Below are positions 46,977 through 57,779 of a stretch of DNA of 64,000 nucleotides, piece by piece (positions within the stretch are counted from its first letter, which is position 1; each line of letters opens with the position of its first letter). Under the pieces are notes generated by a model. It had not been told where the DNA came from. It worked only from the letters and a program-made list of their open reading frames with translations, and made no database searches. Both the position numbers and the translations under genes were made by a program. Source of the stretch: Galdieria sulphuraria. Taxonomy: Eukaryota; Rhodophyta; Bangiophyceae; Galdieriales; Galdieriaceae. The stretch lies in NCBI RefSeq assembly GCF_000341285.1, contig NW_005178434.1, positions 1 through 64,000 on the forward strand. Reading direction: 5' to 3'.

Positions 46977-49275
46977 ATGATTACCATCTCTCATAATGCA
47001 TTGTGTACTATGGAATGCTACAAGTTGTTGTTCGTGTGGCCAATAGGAAAGAGTCCACTCCAAACACTGCAATATGCTGCTTATTCTTCCCACTATCGTT
47101 CTTTTCGTCCAAGATACTTAGTACGGGCACAACAAGAAATTGGAGCAAGTCACCAAGTGAGACCACTGACAAGACAAGTTATCGAAAAAATTCACTCAGA
47201 TGAAGTAAGATGATGGATAATATGCCATACTTATATCGTATGGACTCAAATTTCATGATTAGATTATTCGTTCTCCTGTTGATGTGGTTCGTGAGTTGTT
47301 AGACAACGCCATCGACGCTCAAGCCAACATCATCACAGTGGAGTGGCAAGAAGACAAAAGAAGAAGAGTGGGTTGTAGTTTCGACTATTTTGGATAAAAG
47401 AGAGTAATATTGTTGTTGGATAGATTCGAGTGATAGATAACGGTATGGGTATGTCTTTAGCAAACTTGGAGTTGTGTATCCAGTCACATACGACTAGCAA
47501 AATAGCATCTTTAGATGATTTGCACCATATGAATACTTTGGGTTAGTAACTCTACTCTCTCATATCATTGTTTGATGTTGACTGCAAAAAGGATTTCGAG
47601 GACAAGCTCTATGGGCAATTGCCATCTATTGTGAATCGTTATGTATTTCTAGTCGGCCTGCTTCGGAATGGGTTGGATATCGTTTAGAATATTCAAACCA
47701 TTTATCCAAACATCATATTGTTCCAGTATCTCAAGATATGGGTACCTGTGTACAAGTATCGTTACACGAAGCTGCAACTGGTCAACATGAGAAACAAATT
47801 AGAAACTTGTTCCAACGATATGCGCTGATTTATCCAAAGATATCTTTTCGATTGAGGAAAAATATCCATGAAAGAAGACCTTACATTGTCTATTCTAAAT
47901 GTCGTCATCTTTTGGAAAGAGTTGTACAAGTAAGTAACAAGGACTCTTTGCTATGGGTATTCGAATGATGATATAATATCTCGAGGTACTTCCTATTCCA
48001 TCCAATGAATTGCGATATCATCAAGTAAAATTGGAACAACAACAAGGCAACCCTATCGGTCATATTCAAGTAATAATAGGATTACCGGAAAGAATTCATC
48101 GAGCACGTAATGATTGGATGTGGACGAGTATCAATGGAAGGATATTGGAACAAAGTATATTTCAAGAGGTATGGATATGTAGATATGAATTGATTGCTCT
48201 TTTATTATCATGGAGTAGTTGATTATGGCGAAAACGAAGAAAATGATTCCTTCTGGTAGATATCCCCTTTGTTTCGTACTCATAGAGTTGAAGCCAACAT
48301 ACGTGATATGGGATTTTAGTCCTAAGAAATTGGGTAAGAATGGCATTCTCAACTTTGTCTTCCCAACTAAGAGTAAGATAGACGTCCAAATCAAGCCTTG
48401 TATTCAACAAGAGTTACAAAAGAATATTTCTTATTGTATCGATCGAGCATTGGATGTTAGTGATGCACTTTATAAGGAGACCGATGCTTCAGAATGGACA
48501 AATGATAGGTTTGGATATCCAGAAAAAGTTTTATCTCAGCAAAGTTGCGATCATTTTCAAAGTAACGAATACTTTAATTTCCTATTTTCTCATTATTCTT
48601 ATGGAACATATAGAATGGAAAGTTGTTGGACAACTGAAAAAGACTTATATCGTCGTCGAAACGGACTCAAGTGTTTTGTTAGTGAGTACTAGTCTACGAA
48701 TTGCTGGCCTACTAAGATTGCACAAGTTGGAACAACATGTCGCTCATGAAGGAGTGCTATTTGAAAAACTATGTGAATTGTGGAGAAGTAAACCAGAGTT
48801 CTTATCCTTTTGTTCACTTCCCTCATCGTTATTGTTACAAGGAGGTAGGCTTCAAGGCTAATGGTTCGATTCTTCTAAACGTTTCAAAGTACCTCAAATA
48901 TGTATAGAACGATTACAACAACTGCATATTCACGCAAGGTCATTGGATGGTATGCTTACATGGACTATTGATGAATTGCCAAAAATCATTTTCGATATGT
49001 TGCATCATAACGACTCTTGTGAAGCACAATTGATGAGAATTGCTAATCCTCAACGCAACTTGGAGGATAATTTGGCAGACTTTGCTTGCCGTTGTGCTTG
49101 GAATAATGGAAAGGAACTCACACAGTTTCAAATGGATAGACTGGTGGACCAGTGGATGCATCTTAAAGGTAACAAAAGAACATGTCCTCATGGAAGACCT
49201 ATTTTTATTCAACTTCATGATAACTACTTGTCGAGACTGTTTAAAAGGACTTGGTTTCCTATAGAAAAATCATAA
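46977..49275 (+). CDS. mutL: Bacterial-type MutL mismatch repair protein, probably organellar
   Basis: Nine exons: 46977-47204, 47263-47367, 47424-47541, 47592-47929, 47986-48168, 48219-48561, 48614-48681, 48727-48844 and 48890-49275, about 628 residues. The GHL ATPase motifs are present: VVRELLDNAIDA (catalytic E87, Mg-binding N91), IRVIDNGMGM, HTTSKI and LGFRGQAL, the last with Gln where Glu is usual. The C-terminal domain has a divergent endonuclease-like motif EQHVAHEGVLFE, then FACRCAW and CPHGRPIFIQL. Length and sequence style resemble MutL of bacteria, especially cyanobacteria, rather than MLH1 or PMS. About 55 residues poor in acids precede the ATPase and look like a transit peptide. 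The exact start (46977 or 47010) is uncertain. Confidence 0.85.
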
Positions 49276-49314
49276 ATCCAATTCTTCTTTTCTTATGGAG
49301 CGTTGACATGAAAA

Positions 49315-51622
49315 ATGCCCAAAAAGGCGCCAACTCCTCTTGTTTCTTTACAAGTTGCTCAACGAGCGTTGAACTCTTTCGGACATACTGTACAGAAAGC
49401 ACCATTCTTGCCACCTCCTGATGAATGTGAATGCAACCAATCACTGCAAATACTTGCCAAATATTTGGAGGACGTGAATAGGCTTCGAGCGAACGAAGAT
49501 AAGAAATTTTCCTTGTTGCGCTTCCACAGAAACCGAACAGAGTACAAGGAAGAAGAAGAGAAATTCTGTTTTTCTATCGTCCGTTCTTTAGTATATGCGT
49601 ACAAACAATTGAAAAGTTCACCCAGATTAGTGGGACTCGTCTCGAAAGTGTTGCAGACCTCGGGTTTAGCACTTTTCGTTTTAGAGCCTGAACGAAGAAA
49701 TTGTGTAATGACAGTATTCCAACACGCAGCTTCCCTTTCCACCAAGAGACAATGGAAAACTTTGCTCAGTACACTTTGCGAAACCGCTGTCTCAGTAACT
49801 GGTATAGTTGGTGATTGGATTGCTACAGAAATTCTAAGAGCAGCTTTTGAAGTCACGGCGTCGTCAAACTGGGCTCTGAGAGAACATCTTTATATTGCTG
49901 CACTGGTGGAAGGAACTTTAAATGCACTGAAGCAAAACAGCCTGAAAGTTTCCTTTTTGGAGCAACTGGTATCTGATACAAGAACTTCGCTAGAAAGACG
50001 CAGCGATATGCAGAGTAGAAGCTTAGGCTTTATGATACTGGCCGGTGTCATAAGTGAGTTTTCTTTTTTTCCTATCTTGACAGTTTTGATAATGGATACA
50101 AATAGGAGCCTGGAATCCCGAGGATGCTTTCAACGACAGCTATCGTACAGTACATAATCTTTTCAAGCAGGAGATAGAACGTGCTACGCAGGATAGTATT
50201 TACAGTGCCAATATAACTTGTGAACAGGACTTTGGTATTATTCTGTATACAGTGACAGTGTCTTGTGGAATTGCTGCCAGTTGCAAGCGAATCGACTCCT
50301 TGTCTTCTACCATTTTCATACTGGCACATTGCCTAGACTATTTATCTGCACCTTTTTTACGAAGACAAAAATTTTTCCAACCTCTTGATGAAGATTCTTG
50401 GAACATTCTTTGCTACCATTCCACCTCGTTCGGATATGCAGCTGCAGAATTACTTATTCGCAACCCCAAACAGCATATTACTTCATTCTTTCACAATAAG
50501 TTATTAAATACTTGCCAAGAAGTTTTCAATTCTTGTAAAAGTTGGCCAGTTTCCCAAGATAGCTTAGTAGAATATGCAAGGATGGCCGTTTTGGGTATAT
50601 GGAGGATGGTTTCCTCCTTTTCTAATCATATTTTTGAAACAGTGGAAGAACTTTACCGTTCCAAAAATCTCTCTACAATACATGATGGTGTCAATCTGAT
50701 TTCCATATTAGATTCGATATCGATGATTGGATATTTTTGCCCCTCCCTTGTGGAGCGACAAAGTATTATCGCCAATGCAATGCAAGCTGCAGCTCATGCA
50801 TCTCCTGAAGGAGAATATACTTCCGAGTTTACGAAACTTTTGTTGGATTACTGGCTGGAAACATTTCATTCGCATCGAGAAGACTTGAACGTTAGCAATG
50901 CGCGAAACAAGCATCTAGTAGCAGCCAGTCGGATTACTTGCATATTGGACAGTATTGTATCCAGCATCCCTTATTTGAATGTCAACGCGTTAACGGAGAA
51001 GCAGCCACAACTTTTTTCGTTGCTCTTTTCTATATTTTCTATTGACATGCCATCTTTGGTTCTCAGCTGTCACGCTATCTTTCGAACAGGTATGGCAAGT
51101 CACAAACAGCGTGCGGTATTTTTACCCTTTGTTTTATCCTATTGGAAGCAAACCTTGTTGCAATATCCCAAAGTATTATCAGCTGTCGACCTGATATCCA
51201 GTTTGGATGCGCTGCTTCAGTTAGAAACCCCAAGTGCGACGTTATTTACCTTGAGTCAGCACGAGGACTCTGATAGCAGCAAGCATAGCTTTTCGACGAG
51301 TGATATTCTTTTTGGGTGTTTGATCAGTTTAGCGGATGAGATCGACCAAAGATGGAAAGAAACACAGCAAAGTCGCCCTCTAGCTATTGCAATGGCCCGC
51401 GGTTTGCTAAAGTGTCCTATATCTTCGTTGGACATTGTTTTTCGAAGTTGGGAGTATCTTTTGAAACGCAGAGAGTCTTCAGAGAATACTTCATTGTTGA
51501 GTTTACTGCGTCAAGTTGTTGAAGGTGTCGACGCTGTACGCAAACCATATTTGATTCGATGGTATGTCAATCTATTGAATCGATATGGGAAGAGTTGGAT
51601 GGAAAAAGGTGGAAATTTATAA
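49315..51622 (+). CDS. Large helical-repeat protein, unknown
   Basis: Exons 49315-50053 and 50106-51622 give about 751 residues. Sequence is dominated by amphipathic helices with Leu, Ala and Ser, like an armadillo/HEAT solenoid. No signal peptide or clear membrane helix is evident, and no family could be named. Its TAA stop is followed directly, with no spacer, by the ATG of the LAMTOR3 gene. GC content and codon use look slightly higher than in the neighbours upstream. Confidence 0.7.
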
Positions 51623-51988
51623 ATGGAAGCATTGACGCAATCCATTCATGGTTTGAAAGGACTCGTGATAACTGACCGAGACGGTGTCATTATATACCAA
51701 ATAGAACGCTCACCTGGTGCTGCTACCCGTTGTGCAGAGTTTTCAACCGCGTTTTCTAGTGGTTTCGATCAAACAGCAAAGTTATCCGTGGGTGCTTTTA
51801 GAAGAGCTATTTTTGAGTATCAACAAGAAGTTTTTATTGCGTTACCTTTTTTACCACTTTTCGTAACGATACTAGTTGAAAAAGGAAGTAACTTAGGGTT
51901 GGTGTTTTCCTTGGAACCTTGGTTACGCAACTTTACCAAACAACTTGCTCATTTGGTGATGATGGACGCTCCTACAAGAGGACAGTAA
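51623..51988 (+). CDS. LAMTOR3: LAMTOR3-like roadblock protein (Ragulator)
   Basis: Single exon, 121 residues, one roadblock/LC7 domain. Similarity to LAMTOR3 (MP1) is clear from GLKGLVITDRDGVII near the start, the FSSGFDQTAKL segment, and the final GLVFSLEPWL strand. In other eukaryotes LAMTOR3 pairs with LAMTOR2 in the Ragulator complex that recruits Rag GTPases and TORC1 to the vacuole/lysosome. The ATG abuts the previous stop (TAAATG). The stop lies 10 bp from the 3' end of the convergent protease gene. Confidence 0.75.
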   Translation: MEALTQSIHGLKGLVITDRDGVIIYQIERSPGAATRCAEFSTAFSSGFDQTAKLSVGAFRRAIFEYQQEVFIALPFLPLFVTILVEKGSNLGLVFSLEPWLRNFTKQLAHLVMMDAPTRGQ

Positions 51989-51998
51989 ATAGAAATGT

Positions 51999-54444
51999 TT
52001 ATTGTGGTGCAGCTGCAGCCGCTGTGGAAGTCTCTCCTAAAGACTTGGGACCTCGTACTCCTAACGCGTCTCCTCCTCCTCCTCCTCGTTGTTCTTGATA
52101 AGACTGCTGATTACCCATATTCGCAACTTGTTTGGACGCCAAGGGCTCCTGTTTCAAGTACTGTACAGAATAAACTACTTTTCTCACTTCATCTGCTGTC
52201 AATGTTTCTTTTTCTAATAAAGCTCTGGCCAGACGATGCAGTTCTTCTTTGTGTTCCATTAAAACTTGCTTGGCATGGTGATAAGCTTCATCAAGCAACT
52301 TTTTCATCTCTGAATCAATAAGACTTCGCATCTCAGGACTCTCACTTTCTCTTTCCAACACAAATTTACCGATTTTATCGCTCATTCCATATCTCGTAAC
52401 CATAGCTTCTGCAAGTTTGGTGGCTTGAGAAAAGTCGCTTTCAGCACCAGAAGTTACATTATCGTCACCAAAAATCAGTTCTTCTGCTGCTCTGCCTCCC
52501 ATAGCAACTGCAAGTTTGGCAATCATTTGGCGTCTGGAAATACTGGTCATATCTGATTCTGGTAGTTGCGACACCATGCCAAGGGATACTCCACGTGGAA
52601 CAATAGTTGCTTTATGAATCTACAACCTTACATCAACCCAACTTTACTGAGGAATAGAAACAAAAAGTACTTACGGGTAAAGCTCCTGTTGTAAAACAAG
52701 CGACAAGAGCATGTCCTCCTTCATGATATGCCGTCAGCTTTCTCGATTCCTCTGAAATAGCAGCACTCTTCCGTTCAGCACCCATAAGTATTTTATCTTT
52801 AGCATATTCCAAATGTTGCATGGCCACTGAAGGTGCTCCTTCCAATGCTGCCTTCAATGCAGCCATGTTTGCCAAGTTGGCCAACTCAGCTCCAGAAAAC
52901 CTAACAAACAAATCAGCGAAACCTCTTTTGAACAAAAACACATCATCTTACCCAGGAGTGCCTCTAGCTATCACAGAGAGATCCACATCGTTGTCAAGTT
53001 TTATATTTTTGGTATGCAGTTGAAGTATCTGTCTACGACCTTCCACATCTGGATTGGGAACCACAACATGCCTATCAAAACGACCTGGACGAACTAAAGC
53101 CTTATCCAGTGACTCTGGAAAGTTGGTTGCTCCAATGACAATGATACCTTCATTGGGGTTGAAGCCATCCAACTCTACCAAAAGCTGATTCAACGTCATC
53201 TTCATATACTGTTGGTCCTTTGGATTTCTCGTTCCACCTATTGCGTCAATTTCATCTATAAAAACTATACATGGTGCTTTCTTCTTTGCAGCACCAAAAA
53301 GTTCGCGTACTCTTCTAGCACCCACTCCGACAAACATTTCTTCAAATTCCGAACCACTTGCATAGAAAAAGGGTACACCTGCCTCTCCAGCTATGGCACG
53401 AGCCAAGAGTGTTTTACCTGTTCCAGGTGGTCCAACCAATAAGACACCTTTTGGTAGTTTTCCTCCCAACCGAGTAAAAGTTTCAGGAGAACGTAAATAA
53501 TGAACAATTTCTTCTAGTTCTGCCTTTGCTTCGTCACACCCTTTTACGTCTTCAAATCTTTTTGGACTATTTCCTACTTGTTCTGGTTGTATTTCTGTGT
53601 GAAGACCAAGTCCTTTACCAACTGAACGTTCTTCAAAAAGTGCGCCCAAACCGGATATGACTATAAAGAAAACTGCGACTGAACGAATGAGTTTCCAAAA
53701 CTGACTCTTTGTACTTGGTTCTGCTAACGTCACATGCACTGGTTCTTCTGGTGAACCTGCTACAGGAAGGTAACCTCTGTTGGCATCTTTCAAACTATGT
53801 TCAACTTGGCCAACCGTAGGCACCCCGACTGTTGAAGGACTTGTAGCCGTTCTTGCAAAAGTGACAGGTCTAGCAGAATATTCATTGCGCAAAGCGGCAG
53901 AGTTTCTCCAACCTGTAGGGTACCCTTGTTGCAAGGGAGTTGCTGCTTTTCCACTTTGACCACCGGTCACTCCATAAGAACTTACGTCTCCGAGACCCTC
54001 TGAAGGAAGTTCTCTTGAATATTCAAACGCCACTTCATGAGAATAACCAGCTCTTTCAAGAACGTCAGCCAGATGCGAACGGTCAAAACGTCCCGTGTGA
54101 ATGAGCGCCTTTATATATTCTTTAACGACGTCTTCTGAAGTCACTTGTAACCCTCCTCCTTCCACTTTCCTTATTACTTTTTCACTTTCACCAGCTTCAT
54201 TCAAAGCTCTGAACAGTGCCAACACTCTAGAAGGGTCAGTAGGATACAGTTCTGCATCCTTTTCCAACTTGTTCAGTTTTCTTCCGGATAGTGAGTAACG
54301 AAAGTGTCTCTTTTGCCACAAGTTTCTTTTCAACAACCCATTTTTGTCTTGAACATATAAAGAATAAGAAGCTCTCCACAAGTTGTTTTTCAATAACAAC
54401 AACATGGGTCGTCTCCAGACATGAGCAACCACAACAAAAGACAT
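51999..54444 (-). CDS. YME1: i-AAA protease (YME1/FtsH family)
   Basis: Exons 52952-54444, 52675-52900 and 51999-52619 give about 779 residues. After a basic mitochondrial-type N-terminus and a small helical domain there is one membrane segment ([15 protein letters not shown], about residue 240). The AAA module has Walker [17 protein letters not shown] (about K344), Walker [12 protein letters not shown] and the [12 protein letters not shown]. The protease domain has HEGGH (about H556) as zinc site. One predicted membrane span and the length favour the intermembrane-space i-AAA (YME1) type over m-AAA or plastid FtsH. The C-terminus carries Gly and Ala runs. It degrades inner-membrane proteins. 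Confidence 0.9.
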
Positions 54445-54480
54445 AAGACCAATCCAATGTGACTATTCTTCCTATTCAAT

Positions 54481-54524
<44 letters not shown>
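54481..54524. repeat. Compound GT/GA dinucleotide microsatellite
   Basis: About twelve GT units pass directly into about ten GA units. It lies 37 bp upstream of the YME1 ATG, in the 233-bp gap between this minus-strand gene and the plus-strand gene starting at 54678, so it is within both promoters. Confidence 0.95.
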
Positions 54525-54677
54525 CCTTTACTAGATATGATATTTCATCATTGTAGACTATTTGTATATATTATTCTTCTCAATCACTCGCGTGCTTAAC
54601 AATGATTGTCAATATCATCATATCTCATGATGAAAGAAGAAGAAGAAATTATTAGACCATTATTTTGTGTCATCATC

Positions 54678-55486
54678 ATGTGGAGTAGAAAGGCGTTGTG
54701 GAGTTATCCCATAAGAAGATACAGTTCTTCCAACTTGGAAAAAGAAGCCAAGCAATTAACCTCCCAACTTTTGGTATTGGAGTTCTCTATTTGTATTTTG
54801 AGTACTTAGGTTGCTTAGAACGTCGATTGGTTGTCCAAAGATTTGCAACTTATTCACCAATCCAACCAGTTGCTTTCAAAATATCGCAGTGTGTACAACA
54901 CACCGGAAGGGAAGGTACCTTTCAATTTACACTCGAGTGCGTTTTTCTCACAACTGGATTTCTTCTAGCCGATGGAAGCCACCATGCGGCAACTTTACCA
55001 AGCCAAGGAAGCAGCTAGAATAGGGGTGATGAGTGTTATTTAGATGATATAAAGTTTCCTAATCCATTGATGAATAGGCAGCACTTTCGTTGCACATCGA
55101 AAACTTGTTGTCCAAGGTGATGACCAGTTTGGGTCCGTTTGGAAGTATGTTTTGTGGTGTTCAGTTTTATGGACAAAATAGGAGGCTCATTGGTTATGAT
55201 AGATCATGTATTGAAGAAAGATGGTTATGAGGATGCAGTTAAAGAGACTATCCAAGTATATGACGAAATGATTGAGAAACTTTCGGGAGATGTGAAACAG
55301 AAAGCTATCGATAACTTGTCTCAGAGGATCATCCAGTTGCGACAAACCGTTCACGTGAACAACTTTAGGTAAGTTTTAGAAAGGAGTAAACATGAGACCT
55401 TTATTATCTTTTCTAGTTGTGAGTTTTATCCTGTTGCTGGAGACCACTTACAAGTGGATGGTGTAGAAAAGAAAAAGAAAGATTAG
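54678..55486 (+). CDS. Small probable mitochondrial protein, unknown
   Basis: Six short exons: 54678-54773, 54819-54914, 54969-55025, 55078-55144, 55182-55368 and 55417-55486, about 190 residues. The model was built from the one frame that keeps helical coding character; the ORFs that read through the introns are spurious. MWSRKALWSYPIRRYSSS is a good mitochondrial presequence. The rest is helical (QLYQAKEAARIG, EDAVKETIQVYDEMIEKL), ending in a charged beta-like segment and a Lys-rich tail. No family recognised. One intron is only 37 nt. Confidence 0.55.
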
Positions 55487-55515
55487 TTTGTTTTTCTCAT
55501 AAACATTACTTTTGG

Positions 55516-56302
55516 TTATCCAATCAACCAAAATGTGCCAAAGCAAAGAAAAGAAAACGACCAAAACCATAAACTACCAATGATGATGGATGATAAGGTC
55601 CACTTGTAATGTTTCATTGCATAACGAATACCTCTCAATCGTCCCTTCAATAGCAATTCTGAATGATAAACCTTGTGTGTTTTGTCTCAATATCTTTCCT
55701 CTCAAAAACATAAAGAATGCATGGATTACCTCCACATCTGCTTTGTTTATCCAAATTCTCAAAATCAAGTCCTCTTTGCAACGTCTCAAGAATCCATCAC
55801 CACTCACTTCCTTGTATTCTAGCAATACCAAACTTTGACATTGTTGTCGTTTCTTATCACATTATGGAAGAAAGAAAACAATGCAACAACTTACTTTCCA
55901 TCCAAACAACAGAAAAACGAGTTGAGTCCAAGTTTCCATCTTGATTTCCAAGTCATTCTTATAACGTAGTATGGTAGGTCGAAAACGGGAATAAAATAGT
56001 GTTTCGTGGGTATCCAACAATTCCAGCGTAAACTTTTACACGACAATTTCATTTCAATATTCTCTTCCATTCTCTTTTCTCACCTTGAGCATTCCTAAAT
56101 TCATATTGCGTGGAGAATCTGGAAAACAAACGTGCAAAGTGCCTTCCAATTGATTCATATAACGAAGTTTCTTGCAAGGAAGCTTCACCATAGCAACAGG
56201 ATATCTTGGTAGTTTGTTAAGACGTGATATTCTTTCGAGAGTTTCTTACGGTGAAGAAAAGTCAAAAAACAAGGGCATACGATAAAAAGTGGGAGGTATC
56301 AT
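55516..56302 (-). CDS. Seipin (lipid droplet assembly protein)
   Basis: Exons are 56250-56302, 56084-56204, 55895-56032, 55730-55852 and 55516-55671 on the minus strand, at least 196 residues. The pattern is that of seipin: MPLFFDFSSPYPVA, FPDSPRNMNLGML, RFRPTILRYKNDL, the amphipathic TWTQLVFLLFGWK, LVLLEYKEV, and LLLKGRLRGIRYAMKHY followed by a second membrane helix (SIIIGSLWFWSF). Seipin oligomers in the ER shape lipid droplet biogenesis. Upstream of the first ATG given, the same frame continues into a hydrophobic stretch that looks like the first membrane helix but has no ATG. A further 5' exon is therefore probably missing. The open frame that reads through to 55574 is an intron read-through artefact. 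Confidence 0.75.
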
Positions 56303-56654
56303 CAAAAAGTAGAAAACAATATAACTAATGCCCCAGTGAGTAATTGAAAGGAAACACAAACACAAAGTATTACATCAAAATAGCCAATACAAAGCTAAAA
56401 CTACATAAAGCTATGAATAGAAAACTTTTGGTCAACCAACTCTTTCCCATTCAACCAATTTCATGAATTCATTGGTCTGCGCTGATGACGGCCATCGTCT
56501 CACATATATATATATATAATATATTTTTGGGAGGCGATGAACATAAAGGTGCAGCAAGAATAAGGAACGCTGGGCACCGGCTAGTTCTTCAATTGCCAAC
56601 TAGGTCGGAATCAAACAGCGAGCGACAAGGGCTTTATGGAAAGAACCAACTACT
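56303..56654. other. Intergenic stretch with AT microsatellite and a structured, SRP-RNA-like patch
   Basis: An AT run occupies about 56503-56523. From about 56531 to 56640 the base composition rises, and a run around AGGTCGGAA...ACAGC (56602-56620) resembles the apex of signal recognition particle RNA helix 8. Flanking CTAGTT/AACTAG and GGCA/TGCC could pair. No protein-coding frame is supported here. Identity as an RNA gene is unproven. Confidence 0.3.
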
Positions 56655-57763
56655 TTATAGTTCGTACATAACAGTTGCACCCATAACTGTTTTCTCTATT
56701 ACAGAATGACCCAAGACAAGCCTTTCTACTTCATCCACATCCTCTTTGGAACCAATAAACAAAGGAACACACATCTCTAACGACCTAAAGCAAAATAATT
56801 GACTATCAGCTGTCCTTATCATAAGACTTACCAAGCACTCAATTCTAATACAGGTCTACGACCAACACTAGCTCTACCTCCAGCTTGTCGGGCTAAAAAC
56901 GCAAAGGGTGCAGCTTCTCCAAGGAAATTGGCAAGATTCTCTTTCCTAGGACCAGGCAGCATCATAATACCTCCTTGACATAATATCTTATGGAAGTTGG
57001 CCACGATACAATCTTCAAACCGAAAATGACGACTAGCATCCTTCTCAATATTCGCAATAAATGCATCTACTCCATCCACAGCCTTTCAAGTATGAGCACT
57101 TTCAATATAGAAACATGACAGAAAAGCTACCTTGGAAATAACTTGAGTATCCACAGAATACAATAAACCTCTTTCAGGTATGTGAACATGTGGATGAGCA
57201 ACTACAAAGTGACCAGAAACAATATCCAAACCAAACATATGAACTCCAAATCCAATAGAAAATGTAAACACTATCGAACTACTGTAAAGACAATAGCCAG
57301 CTGCCACCTGATCAAAGCCTGTTCGTTGAAGAAGGTCTGAAGTATCTCCTTCTTTACCAGAAGAAGATTTACGATAATAGACGGAGAAAATGGTTCCAAG
57401 AGAACCTCCCATCACTCCACATAAGGGAGTATAAACTACAACATAATTGCCTACGGGTATATTTTTATCCAATGATAAAAACTCCTTTGCAAAAGTAGAA
57501 TATATTAAGCAACATAAACCCTAAAGACCATAAAAGACTGGTTTCATCACAACTACGATTTCTTTTCATACCGATGAAGCCAAAGAACTGTAAATTTGAA
57601 AATCTGCATATCTCTGCATATCATAAAGCTTTATCAAGGGTCGATCCTTGACATAAGCTGCAATGCATTTAAAGGCAACTCCCATTTCGGACATTAATAA
57701 AGCCAAATCATTGCTTCCATGTGGAAACCTTAAACGAATAGTATGCTTCTTAGTTGCTCCCAT
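56655..57763 (-). CDS. Fructose-1,6-bisphosphatase-like protein with degenerate active site
   Basis: Exons 57572-57763, 57131-57520, 56832-57082 and 56655-56784 give about 320 residues, close to the usual FBPase length. The fold is clear from GTIFSVY, VAAGYCLYSSS, FEDCIVANFHKILCQGGI, FLARQAGGRAS and VPLFIGSKEDV. The metal-binding DPLDG signature, however, reads TPLCG (T95, C98), and the SEE motif before it is not present. The Lys of the substrate site (KLRLLYE) is also replaced. True activity is therefore doubtful; a regulatory or binding role is an inference. The gene is on the same strand as pyrophosphatase, 16 bp after its stop. Confidence 0.8.
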
Positions 57764-57779
57764 TTCTTATGCCATTCAC

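Noticed and set aside
55574-55831. Open frame on the minus strand ending at 55574
   Set aside because: It reads through a 58-nt seipin intron; only the spliced frame gives the conserved seipin C-terminus and second membrane helix.
56485-56709. Short plus-strand open frame across the AT microsatellite
   Set aside because: Begins in a simple repeat, runs antisense to the FBPase-like gene end, and has no protein-like pattern; the region is better considered as a possible RNA or plain spacer.
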